Part shown: in pieces, positions 14,690-22,014 of the stretch
Position numbering within the stretch: the first letter of the stretch is position 1
How the letters are laid out: every line of letters begins with the position of its first letter
Source of the DNA: Mycobacterium shigaense
GTDB lineage: Bacteria > Actinomycetota > Actinomycetes > Mycobacteriales > Mycobacteriaceae
Direction: 5' to 3'
Assembly (NCBI RefSeq): GCF_002356315.1
Contig: NZ_AP018164.1
Coordinates: 3,844,001 to 3,908,000, forward strand
DNA: 64,000 bases
The notes under the pieces: generated by a model
Seen by the model: only the letters and a program-made list of their open reading frames with translations
Told to the model about the DNA's origin: nothing
Database searches by the model: none
Program-made: the position numbers and the translations under genes

Positions 14690-15367
14690 TCAGTCGGATT
14701 CCACCACCACCCCGCGCGCAACGAGGTGATCGATCAGCGGAACCGCGCCGGCCGCAAGGTGTTCCGACATCGCCGAGCGGGCGAGCGCCTCGTCGTGCAG
14801 TTCAAGCGCGTCCAGGATCTGCCGGTGGTCCTGTATCGACTGACCGGGCCATCCCTCGATCGCCGGAAACACCGATTCGGGCGCGTAGCGGGTGATCTGC
14901 GACATCAGCTGGGCAAGCTTCGGGGAGGCCGCGGCGACATTGATGGCCCGGTGGAACTCGTGATTGAGCCGCACGGTCCGCTCCTGGTCATCGCCAGCGT
15001 AGGCCTTTTCCAGTTGAGCCTGAATCTGCTTGAGCTCGAGCAATTGTTCGGCGGTGATGTTGACCGCGGCCCGGGCGGCCAGCTCGCCGCCGACGTGGGC
15101 CTGCACGTTCGCCACGTCCGTGACATCGCGGCCTGTGACGGGCAGCACCGCGAATCCGCGGTGCGGCTGCTGGGCGATCAGGCCCTCGGCGCGCAGCGCG
15201 AACAACGCCTCGCGCACCGGTGTGACGCTGATCCCCAATTCCGCGGCCAGCTGGTCCAGCCGGACATAAGTGCCCGCGGCGTAGCTGCCGTCGAAGATCC
15301 GGCTGCGGATCAGGCGCGCGACATCATCAGAAAGGTGTGGCCGCGCAGCGAAATCCGGGTTGCTCAT
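14690..15367 (-). CDS. GntR-family regulator, FCD (FadR) subfamily
   Basis: A 225-residue regulator. The winged helix spans about residues 10-75 (VARLIRSRIFDGSYAAGTYVRLDQLAAELGISVTPVREALFAL). The C-terminal FCD domain shows NHEFHRAI, DHRQILDAL and SEHLAAG, whose Asp/His residues normally hold a metal that contacts a carboxylate effector. It follows the acyl-CoA dehydrogenase gene by 4 bp and is the last catabolic gene of the operon starting at 19756. It probably represses that operon until a pathway acid or acyl-CoA binds. The divergent palindrome at 19789-19822 is a candidate target, although it does not look like the short canonical FadR site. Confidence 0.9.
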   Translation of the reverse strand: MSNPDFAARPHLSDDVARLIRSRIFDGSYAAGTYVRLDQLAAELGISVTPVREALFALRAEGLIAQQPHRGFAVLPVTGRDVTDVANVQAHVGGELAARAAVNITAEQLLELKQIQAQLEKAYAGDDQERTVRLNHEFHRAINVAAASPKLAQLMSQITRYAPESVFPAIEGWPGQSIQDHRQILDALELHDEALARSAMSEHLAAGAVPLIDHLVARGVVVESD

Positions 15368-15371
15368 GGGT

Positions 15372-16565
15372 TCACACCTGGTACTCGGCGAGTAACCGCT
15401 TGCTGATGATGTTCTTCTGGATCTCGCTGGTCCCCTCGCCGATGAGCAGGAACGGGGCGTCGCGCATCAGCCGCTCGATCTCGTACTCCTTGGAGTAGCC
15501 GTAACCGCCGTGAATCCGGAAGCTCTGCTGGGTGACCTCGGCGCAGTATTCGCTGCACAGGTACTTAGCCATCCCGGCGGCGACGTCGTTGCGCTCCCCG
15601 GAGTCCTTGAGCCGCGCCGCGTTGACCATCATCAGGTGTGCGGCTTCGACTTTGGTTGCCATTTCCGCGATTTGGAAGGCGATGGCCTGATGCTCGGCGA
15701 TCGGCCTGCCAAAGGTGTGCCGCTGCTGGGCGTAACGCACCGCGAGTTCGAAGGCGCGGATCCCGACGCCACAGGCGCGCGCCGACACGTTGACCCGACC
15801 GACCTCGATGCCGTCCATCATCTGGAAGAAGCCCTGGCCCGTGCTGCCGCCGAGAACATCATCGGCATCGGCCGCATAGCCGTCGAAGATCAGCTCCGTG
15901 GTTTCGATGCCCTTGTAGCCCAGCTTGTCGATCCTGCCGGGAATCACCAGCCCCGGCACGACTTCGCCGAAACCCGTTGGCTTCTCGACCAGGAAGGCGG
16001 TGAGGTTGCGGTGCGGTTTGTCCGAGCCTTCGTCGGTACGCACCAGGACCGCGACCAGCGTCGAGGTGGCACCGTTGGTCAGCCACATCTTCTGGCCGTT
16101 GATGGTGTAGTTGCCATCGGCATTGCGCGTCGCCCGCGTCCGGATGGCGGCGACGTCGGAACCGAGCTCGGGCTCCGACATCGAAAAGGCGCCGCGGGTT
16201 TCGCCGGCCGCCATTCGCGGCAGGAAGCGTTGCTTCTGCCCCTCGGTGCCGTGCTGGCGCAGCATGTAGGCCACGATGAAATGCGTGTTGAGGACCCCGG
16301 ATACGCTCATCCAGCCGCGTGCCAACTCTTCGACGCACAGCGCATACGTCAACAGGGACTCGCCCAGCCCGCCGTATTCCTGGGGGATCATCAGGCCGAA
16401 CAGACCCATCTCACGCATCTGGTCGACGATGTGCTGGGGATAGATGTCGCCCCGCTCGAGCTCGGCCGCGTTCGGAATGACTTCCTTGTCGACGAATTGC
16501 CGCACGGTCGCGATGATCTCGGTCTGAAACTCGGTCAGGCCGAGGGTCTGGGCAAGTTTGGTCAT
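15372..16565 (-). CDS. Acyl-CoA dehydrogenase
   Basis: A 397-residue, complete homotetramer-type dehydrogenase. Marks: IPQEYGGLGESLLTYALCVEELARG, FSMSEPELGSDVAAIRT (flavin/substrate loop), INGQKMWLTNGATS, and FLLIGEGTSEIQKNII, where the Glu of GEGTSEIQ is the catalytic base in most short- and medium-chain enzymes. RIHGGYGYSKEYEIERLMRDA is the FAD-binding region. It forms 2,3-enoyl-CoA in the operon that also supplies a CoA-transferase, thiolase and SDR. The gap to the CoA-transferase gene is 25 bp. Confidence 0.92.
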   Translation of the reverse strand: MTKLAQTLGLTEFQTEIIATVRQFVDKEVIPNAAELERGDIYPQHIVDQMREMGLFGLMIPQEYGGLGESLLTYALCVEELARGWMSVSGVLNTHFIVAYMLRQHGTEGQKQRFLPRMAAGETRGAFSMSEPELGSDVAAIRTRATRNADGNYTINGQKMWLTNGATSTLVAVLVRTDEGSDKPHRNLTAFLVEKPTGFGEVVPGLVIPGRIDKLGYKGIETTELIFDGYAADADDVLGGSTGQGFFQMMDGIEVGRVNVSARACGVGIRAFELAVRYAQQRHTFGRPIAEHQAIAFQIAEMATKVEAAHLMMVNAARLKDSGERNDVAAGMAKYLCSEYCAEVTQQSFRIHGGYGYSKEYEIERLMRDAPFLLIGEGTSEIQKNIISKRLLAEYQV

Positions 16566-16590
16566 TGCGCTGTGGTTCCCTTCCGCCTGC

Positions 16591-17781
16591 TCAGCAGGCG
16601 ATCGTTCTGGCGTCCGCCAAACGCGCGATGTCTGCGGCGGTCAAACCCAGCTTCTCGGTGAGGATGTCAGCGGTGTCCTGGCCCAGCGCGGGGGCGGCGT
16701 CGCTAGCGGCGTGGACGCCGTCGAATGCGGCCGGCAGGCCGGCGGCCAGATAGTCGCCGACGCCCGGCTGGTGCAACCGGGAAAATAGCGGGTTCTCAGT
16801 CACTTTCGGGTCTTCGACAACCTCCGCGAAAGTGCGGTATCGCTCGAACAACACAGTGGTGCCCGACAGGGCCGCGGTGATCTCCTCAGCGGTATGCTCG
16901 GCGAACCAGGTGCCGAACAGGCCGGACACCACGTCGCGATAGCGGTAGCGGTCGCCCTCGGTTTCGAAGTCCACACCCAGCGCATCGGCGAGGGCCGACA
17001 CCGGGTGCCCGGTGCCAGTCACCTCGACCAGGTCACGGAAGTGCCTGCGGGTCAGGGTCACCAGCATGAACCTGACGCCGTCGGAACTGACGAAGTCTTG
17101 TCCGTACTGGCCGTAGATCGCGTTGCCCAGCCGCTCCCGCTGGGTTCCGGTCACCTGCGGTTCGGTCAGCAGCCCCAGGTTTCCCGCGGTGGCCAGTGCC
17201 ACATCCTCCAGTGCAAGGCTGACCCGCGCGCCCGTCCCGGAACGCTCACGTCGGTATACCGCCGACACAACGGCGAGCGCCGCGTAGAGACCACAGGACA
17301 CATCCCAAGCCGGCAGCACGTGGTTGACGGGACCGGCGTGGTCGGCAGGACCGGTGACCAGGGGGTAGCCGATGGCCGCGTTCACCGTATAGTCCACGCC
17401 GGTGGAACCGTCGCCGCGGCCGAGCAGCTGTACGTGGATGACGTCGGAACGCTTGGCGGCCAACGACTCATGGCTCAGCCAGGGCAGCACCGCATTGGTC
17501 ACGACGATCCCGTCGCCCTCGGCGACCAGGCGCCGGACCAGTTCGCGCCCCTCGGTGGAGCGCAGGTCGATGGTCGCCGACCGCTTGCCCTTGTTCAGCC
17601 CGGTCCAGTAGATCGACGTGCCATCTTCGGTCAGCGGCCAGCGCTTGACATCCGAGGCGCCCCCAATCGGGTCGATGCGGATCACTTGCGCACCAAGCTG
17701 GTTCAGCGTGACGCCGCACAGCGGCGCGGCGACGAAGCTGGACACCTCGACGACCGTGAGACCGGTCAGCGGGCCACTCAT
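16591..17781 (-). CDS. CaiB/BaiF (family III) CoA-transferase
   Basis: A 396-residue CoA-transferase, starting at ATG 17781 (MSGPLTGLTVVEVSSFVAAP), overlapping the thiolase stop by 4 bp. LGAQVIRIDPIGG is the first Rossmann strand; LPAWDVSCGLYAALAVVSA carries the probable catalytic Asp (about residue 164), followed by YRRERSGTGARV. It probably loads CoA on a pathway acid, or racemises an alpha-methylacyl-CoA (same fold, MCR type). The two roles cannot be separated here; the Asp is at the place that suits both. Confidence 0.88.
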   Translation of the reverse strand: MSGPLTGLTVVEVSSFVAAPLCGVTLNQLGAQVIRIDPIGGASDVKRWPLTEDGTSIYWTGLNKGKRSATIDLRSTEGRELVRRLVAEGDGIVVTNAVLPWLSHESLAAKRSDVIHVQLLGRGDGSTGVDYTVNAAIGYPLVTGPADHAGPVNHVLPAWDVSCGLYAALAVVSAVYRRERSGTGARVSLALEDVALATAGNLGLLTEPQVTGTQRERLGNAIYGQYGQDFVSSDGVRFMLVTLTRRHFRDLVEVTGTGHPVSALADALGVDFETEGDRYRYRDVVSGLFGTWFAEHTAEEITAALSGTTVLFERYRTFAEVVEDPKVTENPLFSRLHQPGVGDYLAAGLPAAFDGVHAASDAAPALGQDTADILTEKLGLTAADIARLADARTIAC

Positions 17782-18992
17782 GCCGGCATGACGCGTTCGA
17801 ACACCGCGGCCAGCCCCTGGCCGCCGCCGATGCACATGGTCTCCAAGCCGTAGCGCGCCTGGCGGCGATCGAGCTCACGGGCCAGCGTCGCGAGCATCCG
17901 CCCGCCCGTCGCACCGACGGGGTGCCCCAGCGAGATCCCCGAGCCGTGCACGTTGGTCCGGTCGAAGTCGGCCGCCCCGAAGTTCCAGGCCCGCATCACC
18001 GCGAGTGCTTGTGCGGCAAAGGCTTCGTTGAGTTCGATGAGGTCGATATCGGACAGGCGCAGGCCCGCCTTGGCAAGCGCGACCTCGGTCGCGGGCACCG
18101 GGCCGATGCCCATGATGTTGGGCGCCACGCCCGCCGATCCCCACGACACCAGGCGGACGAGCGGCCTCAGGCCGTAGTCGGCCGCCTTCTCCGGTGTAGT
18201 CACCACGCACATGGATGCCGCGTCGTTCTGACCGCTGGCGTTCCCGGCGGTGACCGTCGCCTCCGGATCCTCTTTGCCCAGAATGGGTTTCAGCTTGCTC
18301 AGCGACTCCACCGACGTGTCGGCGCGGGGATGCTCGTCGGTGTCGATCCGTTCCTCGGCGCCGCGCGTGCGCACGGTGACCGGAATGATCTCCTCGGACA
18401 AGACACCGTCCTTCTGCGCGGCCACGGCACGCTGATGCGACCGCGCGGCGAGTTCGTCCTGCTCCCTGCGCGAGATGCCGTACTGCCGGCGCAGGTTCTC
18501 GGCCGTCTCCAGCATCCCGCCGGGAACCGGGTAGTGGCGGCCACCCGCGGTGGTGCGGCCTCGGGCCAGCCCGTCGTGCACCTGCACTCCGTTGCGCGCA
18601 CCCCAACGCATATCGGTGGAGTAGAAGGCGACGTTGCTCATGCTCTCGCAGCCGCCTGCGACGACGAGATTGCTGTCCCCGGCGCCCACCTGCAGACACG
18701 CCTGGATCACCGACTGCAGCCCCGACCCGCAGCGGCGGTCGACCTGCATGCCGGGAACGGTCACGGGCAGGCCGGCATCCAGGGCCACCACGCGCCCGAT
18801 CGCCGGCGCCTCGCTGTTGGGGTAACAGTGCCCGAGGATCACGTCCTGCAAGGCGTCGGGCGCCAGCCCGGTGCGCTCGAGCAGCCCCTTGAGGGCGGTG
18901 ACGCCGAGGTCGACGGCGGTAAGCGAGCTGAATACGCCACCGTAGCGGCCGATCGGCGTCCGGACCGGTTCACAGATCACGGTTTCGCGCAT
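17778..18992 (-). CDS. Acetyl-CoA acyltransferase (thiolase)
   Basis: A complete 404-residue thiolase, ATG 18992 (MRETVICEPVRTPIGRYGG). The nucleophilic Cys is in DRRCGSGLQSVIQACLQ (about residue 91), the His of GHPVGATGGR is near 355 and the second catalytic Cys in TMCIGGGQGLA near 391. It cleaves a 3-ketoacyl-CoA in the last step of a beta-oxidation round. It is coupled by ATGA overlap to the following CoA-transferase and lies 11 bp after the FabG-like SDR gene. It is not the missing half of the broken thiolase at 1422. Confidence 0.93.
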   Translation of the reverse strand: MRETVICEPVRTPIGRYGGVFSSLTAVDLGVTALKGLLERTGLAPDALQDVILGHCYPNSEAPAIGRVVALDAGLPVTVPGMQVDRRCGSGLQSVIQACLQVGAGDSNLVVAGGCESMSNVAFYSTDMRWGARNGVQVHDGLARGRTTAGGRHYPVPGGMLETAENLRRQYGISRREQDELAARSHQRAVAAQKDGVLSEEIIPVTVRTRGAEERIDTDEHPRADTSVESLSKLKPILGKEDPEATVTAGNASGQNDAASMCVVTTPEKAADYGLRPLVRLVSWGSAGVAPNIMGIGPVPATEVALAKAGLRLSDIDLIELNEAFAAQALAVMRAWNFGAADFDRTNVHGSGISLGHPVGATGGRMLATLARELDRRQARYGLETMCIGGGQGLAAVFERVMPA

Positions 18993-19003
18993 GTCAGACC
19001 TCT

Positions 19004-19756
19004 CTACAGATGCCGGCCGCCGGTGATTTCCATGACGGTGCCGGTCATGTACGAAGACAGGTCGGAAGCCAAAAACAGCGCCACGCTGGCGACCTCGCGG
19101 GGTTCGCCGGCCCGGCCCAACGGCACCTCGGCGACCTTCGAATCCCAAATGCGTTGCGGCATGGCCTCGGTCATGGCCGATCGGATCAGGCCGGGGGCAA
19201 TCGCGTTCACCCGAACCCCAAGGTAGGCAAGCTCTTTGGCGGCGGCCTTGGTCATGCCGACGATTCCGGCCTTGGCCGCCGAGTAGTTGGTCTGGCCGAT
19301 CATGCCGACCTTGCCCGACACCGAGGACATGTTGATGATGCTGCCGCGCTTGTTTTCCCGCATGATCGCCGCCGCCAGCCGGATGCCGTTCCAGGTGCCC
19401 TTCAGGTGCACATTGATCACCTGATCGAACTGTTCCTCGGTCATCTTGCGCATCGTCGCGTCACGGGTGATCCCGGCATTGTTGACCATGATGTCCAGGC
19501 CGCCGAAACGTTCGATCGCGGTCTGGATCAGTTGTTCGACGTCGGATGCCTGCGTCACATCGCAGCGGACCGCCACGGCGATGTCGTCCCCGCCCAGCTG
19601 TTTGGCCACGGCCGCGGTCGCCTCGAGGTTGACGTCGCCGAGCACCACCCGCGCACCCTCGGCCACAAAGCGTTCCGCGATCGCCAGACCAAGTCCCTGC
19701 GCTCCACCGGTGATCACCGCGGTCTGTCCGCTCAGCAACGTCACTCGTTCACCCAT
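19004..19756 (-). CDS. FabG-like short-chain dehydrogenase (3-hydroxyacyl-CoA type)
   Basis: About 250 residues; the start may be ATG 19756, GTG 19762 or GTG 19744. All core motifs are intact: ITGGAQGLGLAIAERF (cofactor), NNAGITRDATMRKM, and SSVSGKVGMIGQTNYSAAKAG with catalytic Ser, Tyr, Lys. The C-terminus SYMTGTVMEITGGRHL is the tetramer end. It probably oxidises the 3-hydroxyacyl-CoA before thiolysis. It is the first gene of the minus-strand operon, and its promoter region contains the 34-bp palindrome shared with the divergent acyl-CoA dehydrogenase gene. Confidence 0.9.
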   Translation of the reverse strand: MGERVTLLSGQTAVITGGAQGLGLAIAERFVAEGARVVLGDVNLEATAAVAKQLGGDDIAVAVRCDVTQASDVEQLIQTAIERFGGLDIMVNNAGITRDATMRKMTEEQFDQVINVHLKGTWNGIRLAAAIMRENKRGSIINMSSVSGKVGMIGQTNYSAAKAGIVGMTKAAAKELAYLGVRVNAIAPGLIRSAMTEAMPQRIWDSKVAEVPLGRAGEPREVASVALFLASDLSSYMTGTVMEITGGRHL

Positions 19757-19788
19757 CCTCACCCGCTATTGCCGCAGCCCCGGGGGCC

Positions 19789-19822
19789 GGCGATCCAATA
19801 TCATATTTCATATAGGATCGCC
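19789..19822. promoter_or_regulatory. 34-bp imperfect palindrome in divergent promoter
   Basis: The arms GGCGATCCAATAT (19789-19801) and ATATAGGATCGCC (19810-19822) match at 12 of 13 positions around the spacer CATATTTC. It lies 32 bp upstream of the FabG-like start and 27 bp upstream of the dehydrogenase start on the other side, so one bound repressor could silence both operons. The regulator is unidentified; the GntR protein at 14690 is the nearest candidate. Confidence 0.65.
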
Positions 19823-19849
19823 TCCGAACACCAGGAGGGAGCGTCATCG

Positions 19850-21046
19850 ATGACCACTGCCGACATTCCCGAAGTGTCTGACGAGGATTTCCGGGACATC
19901 CTCGCGCAGACTCGTGATTTCGTCCGCACCGCCGTGGTTCCCCGCGAGCAGGAGATCCTCGACGAGGACCGGGTGCCCGACGACCTGCGCGACCAGGCCA
20001 AGAAGATGGGACTGTTCGGCTACGCGATCCCCCAACAGTGGGGCGGCCTCGGCCTGAATCTGCGGCAAGACGTCGAGCTCGCAATGGAATTGGGCTACAC
20101 GTCGCTGGCGCTGCGGTCGATGTTCGGCACCAACAACGGCATCGCCGGGCAGGTCCTGGTCGGGTTCGGCACCGACGACCAGAAGGCCCGCTGGCTGGAG
20201 CCGATCGCCACGGGTGAGGTTGTCGCCTCCTTTGCGCTGACCGAGCCGGGCGCCGGCTCGAACCCTGCCGGCCTGCGTACGAAAGCCGTTCACGACCAAG
20301 ATGATTGGGTGGTCACCGGCCAGAAGCGCTTCATCACCAACGCGCCCGTCGCGGACCTGTTCGTGGTGTTCGCCCGCACCCGTCCGGCCGACGAGCAGGG
20401 CCCCGGGATCGCGGTCTTCCTGGTTCCCGCGGACATCGCGGGCGTCGAGGTGGGCGCCAAGGACGCCAAGATGGGCCAGGAGGGCGCGTGGACGGCCGAC
20501 GTGAGCTTCGACGAGGTCCGGGTCGGCGCCGAGGCGCTCGTCGGCGGCAGCGAGGATGTCGGCTACCGGGCCGCGATGACCTCGCTGGCGCGGGGCCGGG
20601 TCCACATCGCCGCGCTCGCGGTCGGCGCGGCGGCGCGCGCGCTCGACGAGTCCGTCGAATATGCGGCCACCGCGACACAGGGCGGCGAGCCGATCGGCAA
20701 CTTCCAACTGGTGCAGGCGATGCTCGCCGACCAGCAGGCCGAGGTGATGGCCGGCCGCGCGTTGGTCCGCGAGGCCGCGCAACTGTGGGTCAGCGGCGAG
20801 GACCGGCGCATCGCGCCATCGGCGGCCAAGCTCTTCTGCACCGAAATGGCCGGCCGGGTAGCGGATCTCGCGGTGCAGATTCACGGCGGCAGCGGCTATA
20901 TGCGTGGCGTAGCCGTGGAACGCATCTACCGCGACGTGCGGCTGCTGCGCCTCTACGAGGGCACCAGCGAAATCCAGCGCCTGATCATCGGATCGAACCT
21001 CGTCAAGGCGGCCCAGCGGGCCACCCCCACAAAGGAGCAGCAATGA
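19850..21046 (+). CDS. Acyl-CoA dehydrogenase
   Basis: A 398-residue dehydrogenase with ATG 19850 behind the strong site AGGAGGGAG. Motifs: IPQQWGGLGLNLRQDVELAMELG, FALTEPGAGSNPAGLRT, VTGQKRFITNAPVADLFVVF, and LLRLYEGTSEIQRLIIGSN with the catalytic Glu. QIHGGSGYMRGVAVERIYRDV is the FAD contact. Its stop overlaps the next ATG by 4 bp, so it is co-translated with a mycofactocin-type SDR. The pair diverges from the GntR operon and probably serves the same substrate. Confidence 0.93.
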   Translation: MTTADIPEVSDEDFRDILAQTRDFVRTAVVPREQEILDEDRVPDDLRDQAKKMGLFGYAIPQQWGGLGLNLRQDVELAMELGYTSLALRSMFGTNNGIAGQVLVGFGTDDQKARWLEPIATGEVVASFALTEPGAGSNPAGLRTKAVHDQDDWVVTGQKRFITNAPVADLFVVFARTRPADEQGPGIAVFLVPADIAGVEVGAKDAKMGQEGAWTADVSFDEVRVGAEALVGGSEDVGYRAAMTSLARGRVHIAALAVGAAARALDESVEYAATATQGGEPIGNFQLVQAMLADQQAEVMAGRALVREAAQLWVSGEDRRIAPSAAKLFCTEMAGRVADLAVQIHGGSGYMRGVAVERIYRDVRLLRLYEGTSEIQRLIIGSNLVKAAQRATPTKEQQ

Positions 21047-21864
21047 CCAGAAGGCTCGAGGGCCGCGTCGCTTTCATCACGGGGGCGGCACGCGGCCAGG
21101 GTCGCGCACATGCGGTGCGGATGGCCCGGGAGGGCGCCGACATCATCGCCGTCGACATCGCCGGCAAGCTCCCAGCGTGCGTTCCCTACGACCCGGCCAC
21201 CGAGGAGGACCTCGCCGAAACCGTTCGCCTCGTCGAAGAGACGAACCGCCGGATCCTCGCCACGGTCGCGGACACCCGCGATCTGGCGGCGCTGCGCGAG
21301 GCCGTCGACGCCGGGGTCGCCGAACTGGGCCGTCTCGACATCATCGTGGCCAACGCCGGCGTCGCGGCGCCCCAGCCGTGGCACGAGATCACACCCGACG
21401 ACTTCGCCGACGTCCTGGACATCAACGTCACCGGCACCTGGAACACCGTGATGGCCGGCGCGGAGAAGATCATCGAAGGCGGCCGCGGCGGCTCCATCAT
21501 CCTGATCAGTTCGGCGGCGGGCGCGAAGATGCAGCCGTTCATGGTGCACTACACCGCCAGCAAGCACGCCGTCACCGGGCTGACCCGCGCCTTCGCCGCC
21601 GAGTTAGGCAAGCATTCGATCCGGGTCAACAGCGTCCACCCCGGCCCGGTGAACACCCCGATGGGCTCCGGCCGGATGGTCGAGGAGGTCGGCCGCGCGA
21701 TGGAGACCAACCCGCAGCTCGCACACGTCGTGACGCCGTTCCTGCCCGACTGGATCGCCGAGCCGGAAGAGATCGCCGACGCCGTGTGCTGGCTGGCCAG
21801 TGACGAATCGCGCAAGGTCACCGCGGCCCAGATCCGCGTCGACCAGGGGTCCACCCAGTACTGA
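21043..21864 (+). CDS. Mycofactocin-coupled SDR-family oxidoreductase
   Basis: A 273-residue SDR. The cofactor motif is ITGAARGQGRAHAVRMAREGADIIAVDIAG; it is followed by the insertion KLPACVPYDPATEEDLAETVRLVE before the second strand, the mark of SDRs with a buried, non-exchanging NAD that is recycled by the peptide cofactor mycofactocin. Catalytic residues: SSAAGAKMQPFMVHYTASKHA (Ser, Tyr, Lys). C-terminus QIRVDQGSTQY. It probably oxidises an alcohol produced or consumed in the same pathway. No mycofactocin biosynthesis genes occur in the window, so the cofactor must come from elsewhere in the genome. Confidence 0.88.
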   Translation: MTRRLEGRVAFITGAARGQGRAHAVRMAREGADIIAVDIAGKLPACVPYDPATEEDLAETVRLVEETNRRILATVADTRDLAALREAVDAGVAELGRLDIIVANAGVAAPQPWHEITPDDFADVLDINVTGTWNTVMAGAEKIIEGGRGGSIILISSAAGAKMQPFMVHYTASKHAVTGLTRAFAAELGKHSIRVNSVHPGPVNTPMGSGRMVEEVGRAMETNPQLAHVVTPFLPDWIAEPEEIADAVCWLASDESRKVTAAQIRVDQGSTQY

Positions 21865-21925
21865 CCGCCGCCCCGAGGCATACTGCAGGCGTCCGAGCCC
21901 GTGGTCGTAACCAGTCAGCGATAAA

Positions 21926-21939
21926 GTGATCTATATCAC
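21926..21939. promoter_or_regulatory. CRP/FNR-type site 1 (GTGA-N6-TCAC)
   Basis: GTGA-TCTATA-TCAC followed by A, close to the cAMP receptor protein consensus TGTGA-N6-TCACA. It is centred about 82 bp upstream of the acyl-AMP ligase ATG. Confidence 0.6.
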
Positions 21940-21953
21940 ATTGTTATGAAAAA

Positions 21954-21967
21954 GTGATGGGCGTCAC
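21954..21967. promoter_or_regulatory. CRP/FNR-type site 2 (GTGA-N6-TCAC)
   Basis: GTGA-TGGGCG-TCAC, an exact second half-site pair 28 bp (nearly three helical turns) from site 1. It is centred about 54 bp upstream of the ligase ATG. Confidence 0.6.
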
Positions 21968-22002
21968 GCTCACTGGTCGGCGAAGAAAATTTATTCCTCT
22001 CT

Positions 22003-22008
22003 TATTCT
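22003..22008 (+). promoter_or_regulatory. Putative -10 element for a leaderless transcript
   Basis: TATTCT fits the mycobacterial TANNNT -10 hexamer and ends 6 bp before ATG 22015. No ribosome site is visible before that ATG, so transcription probably starts at or next to the start codon. Confidence 0.45.
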
Positions 22009-22014
22009 TTGTTC

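Noticed and set aside
19010..19849. Long open frame on the plus strand running into the 19850 acyl-CoA dehydrogenase
   Set aside because: It is the antisense of the FabG-like gene and lacks any domain; the true start at 19850 has a strong ribosome site and the normal family N-terminus.
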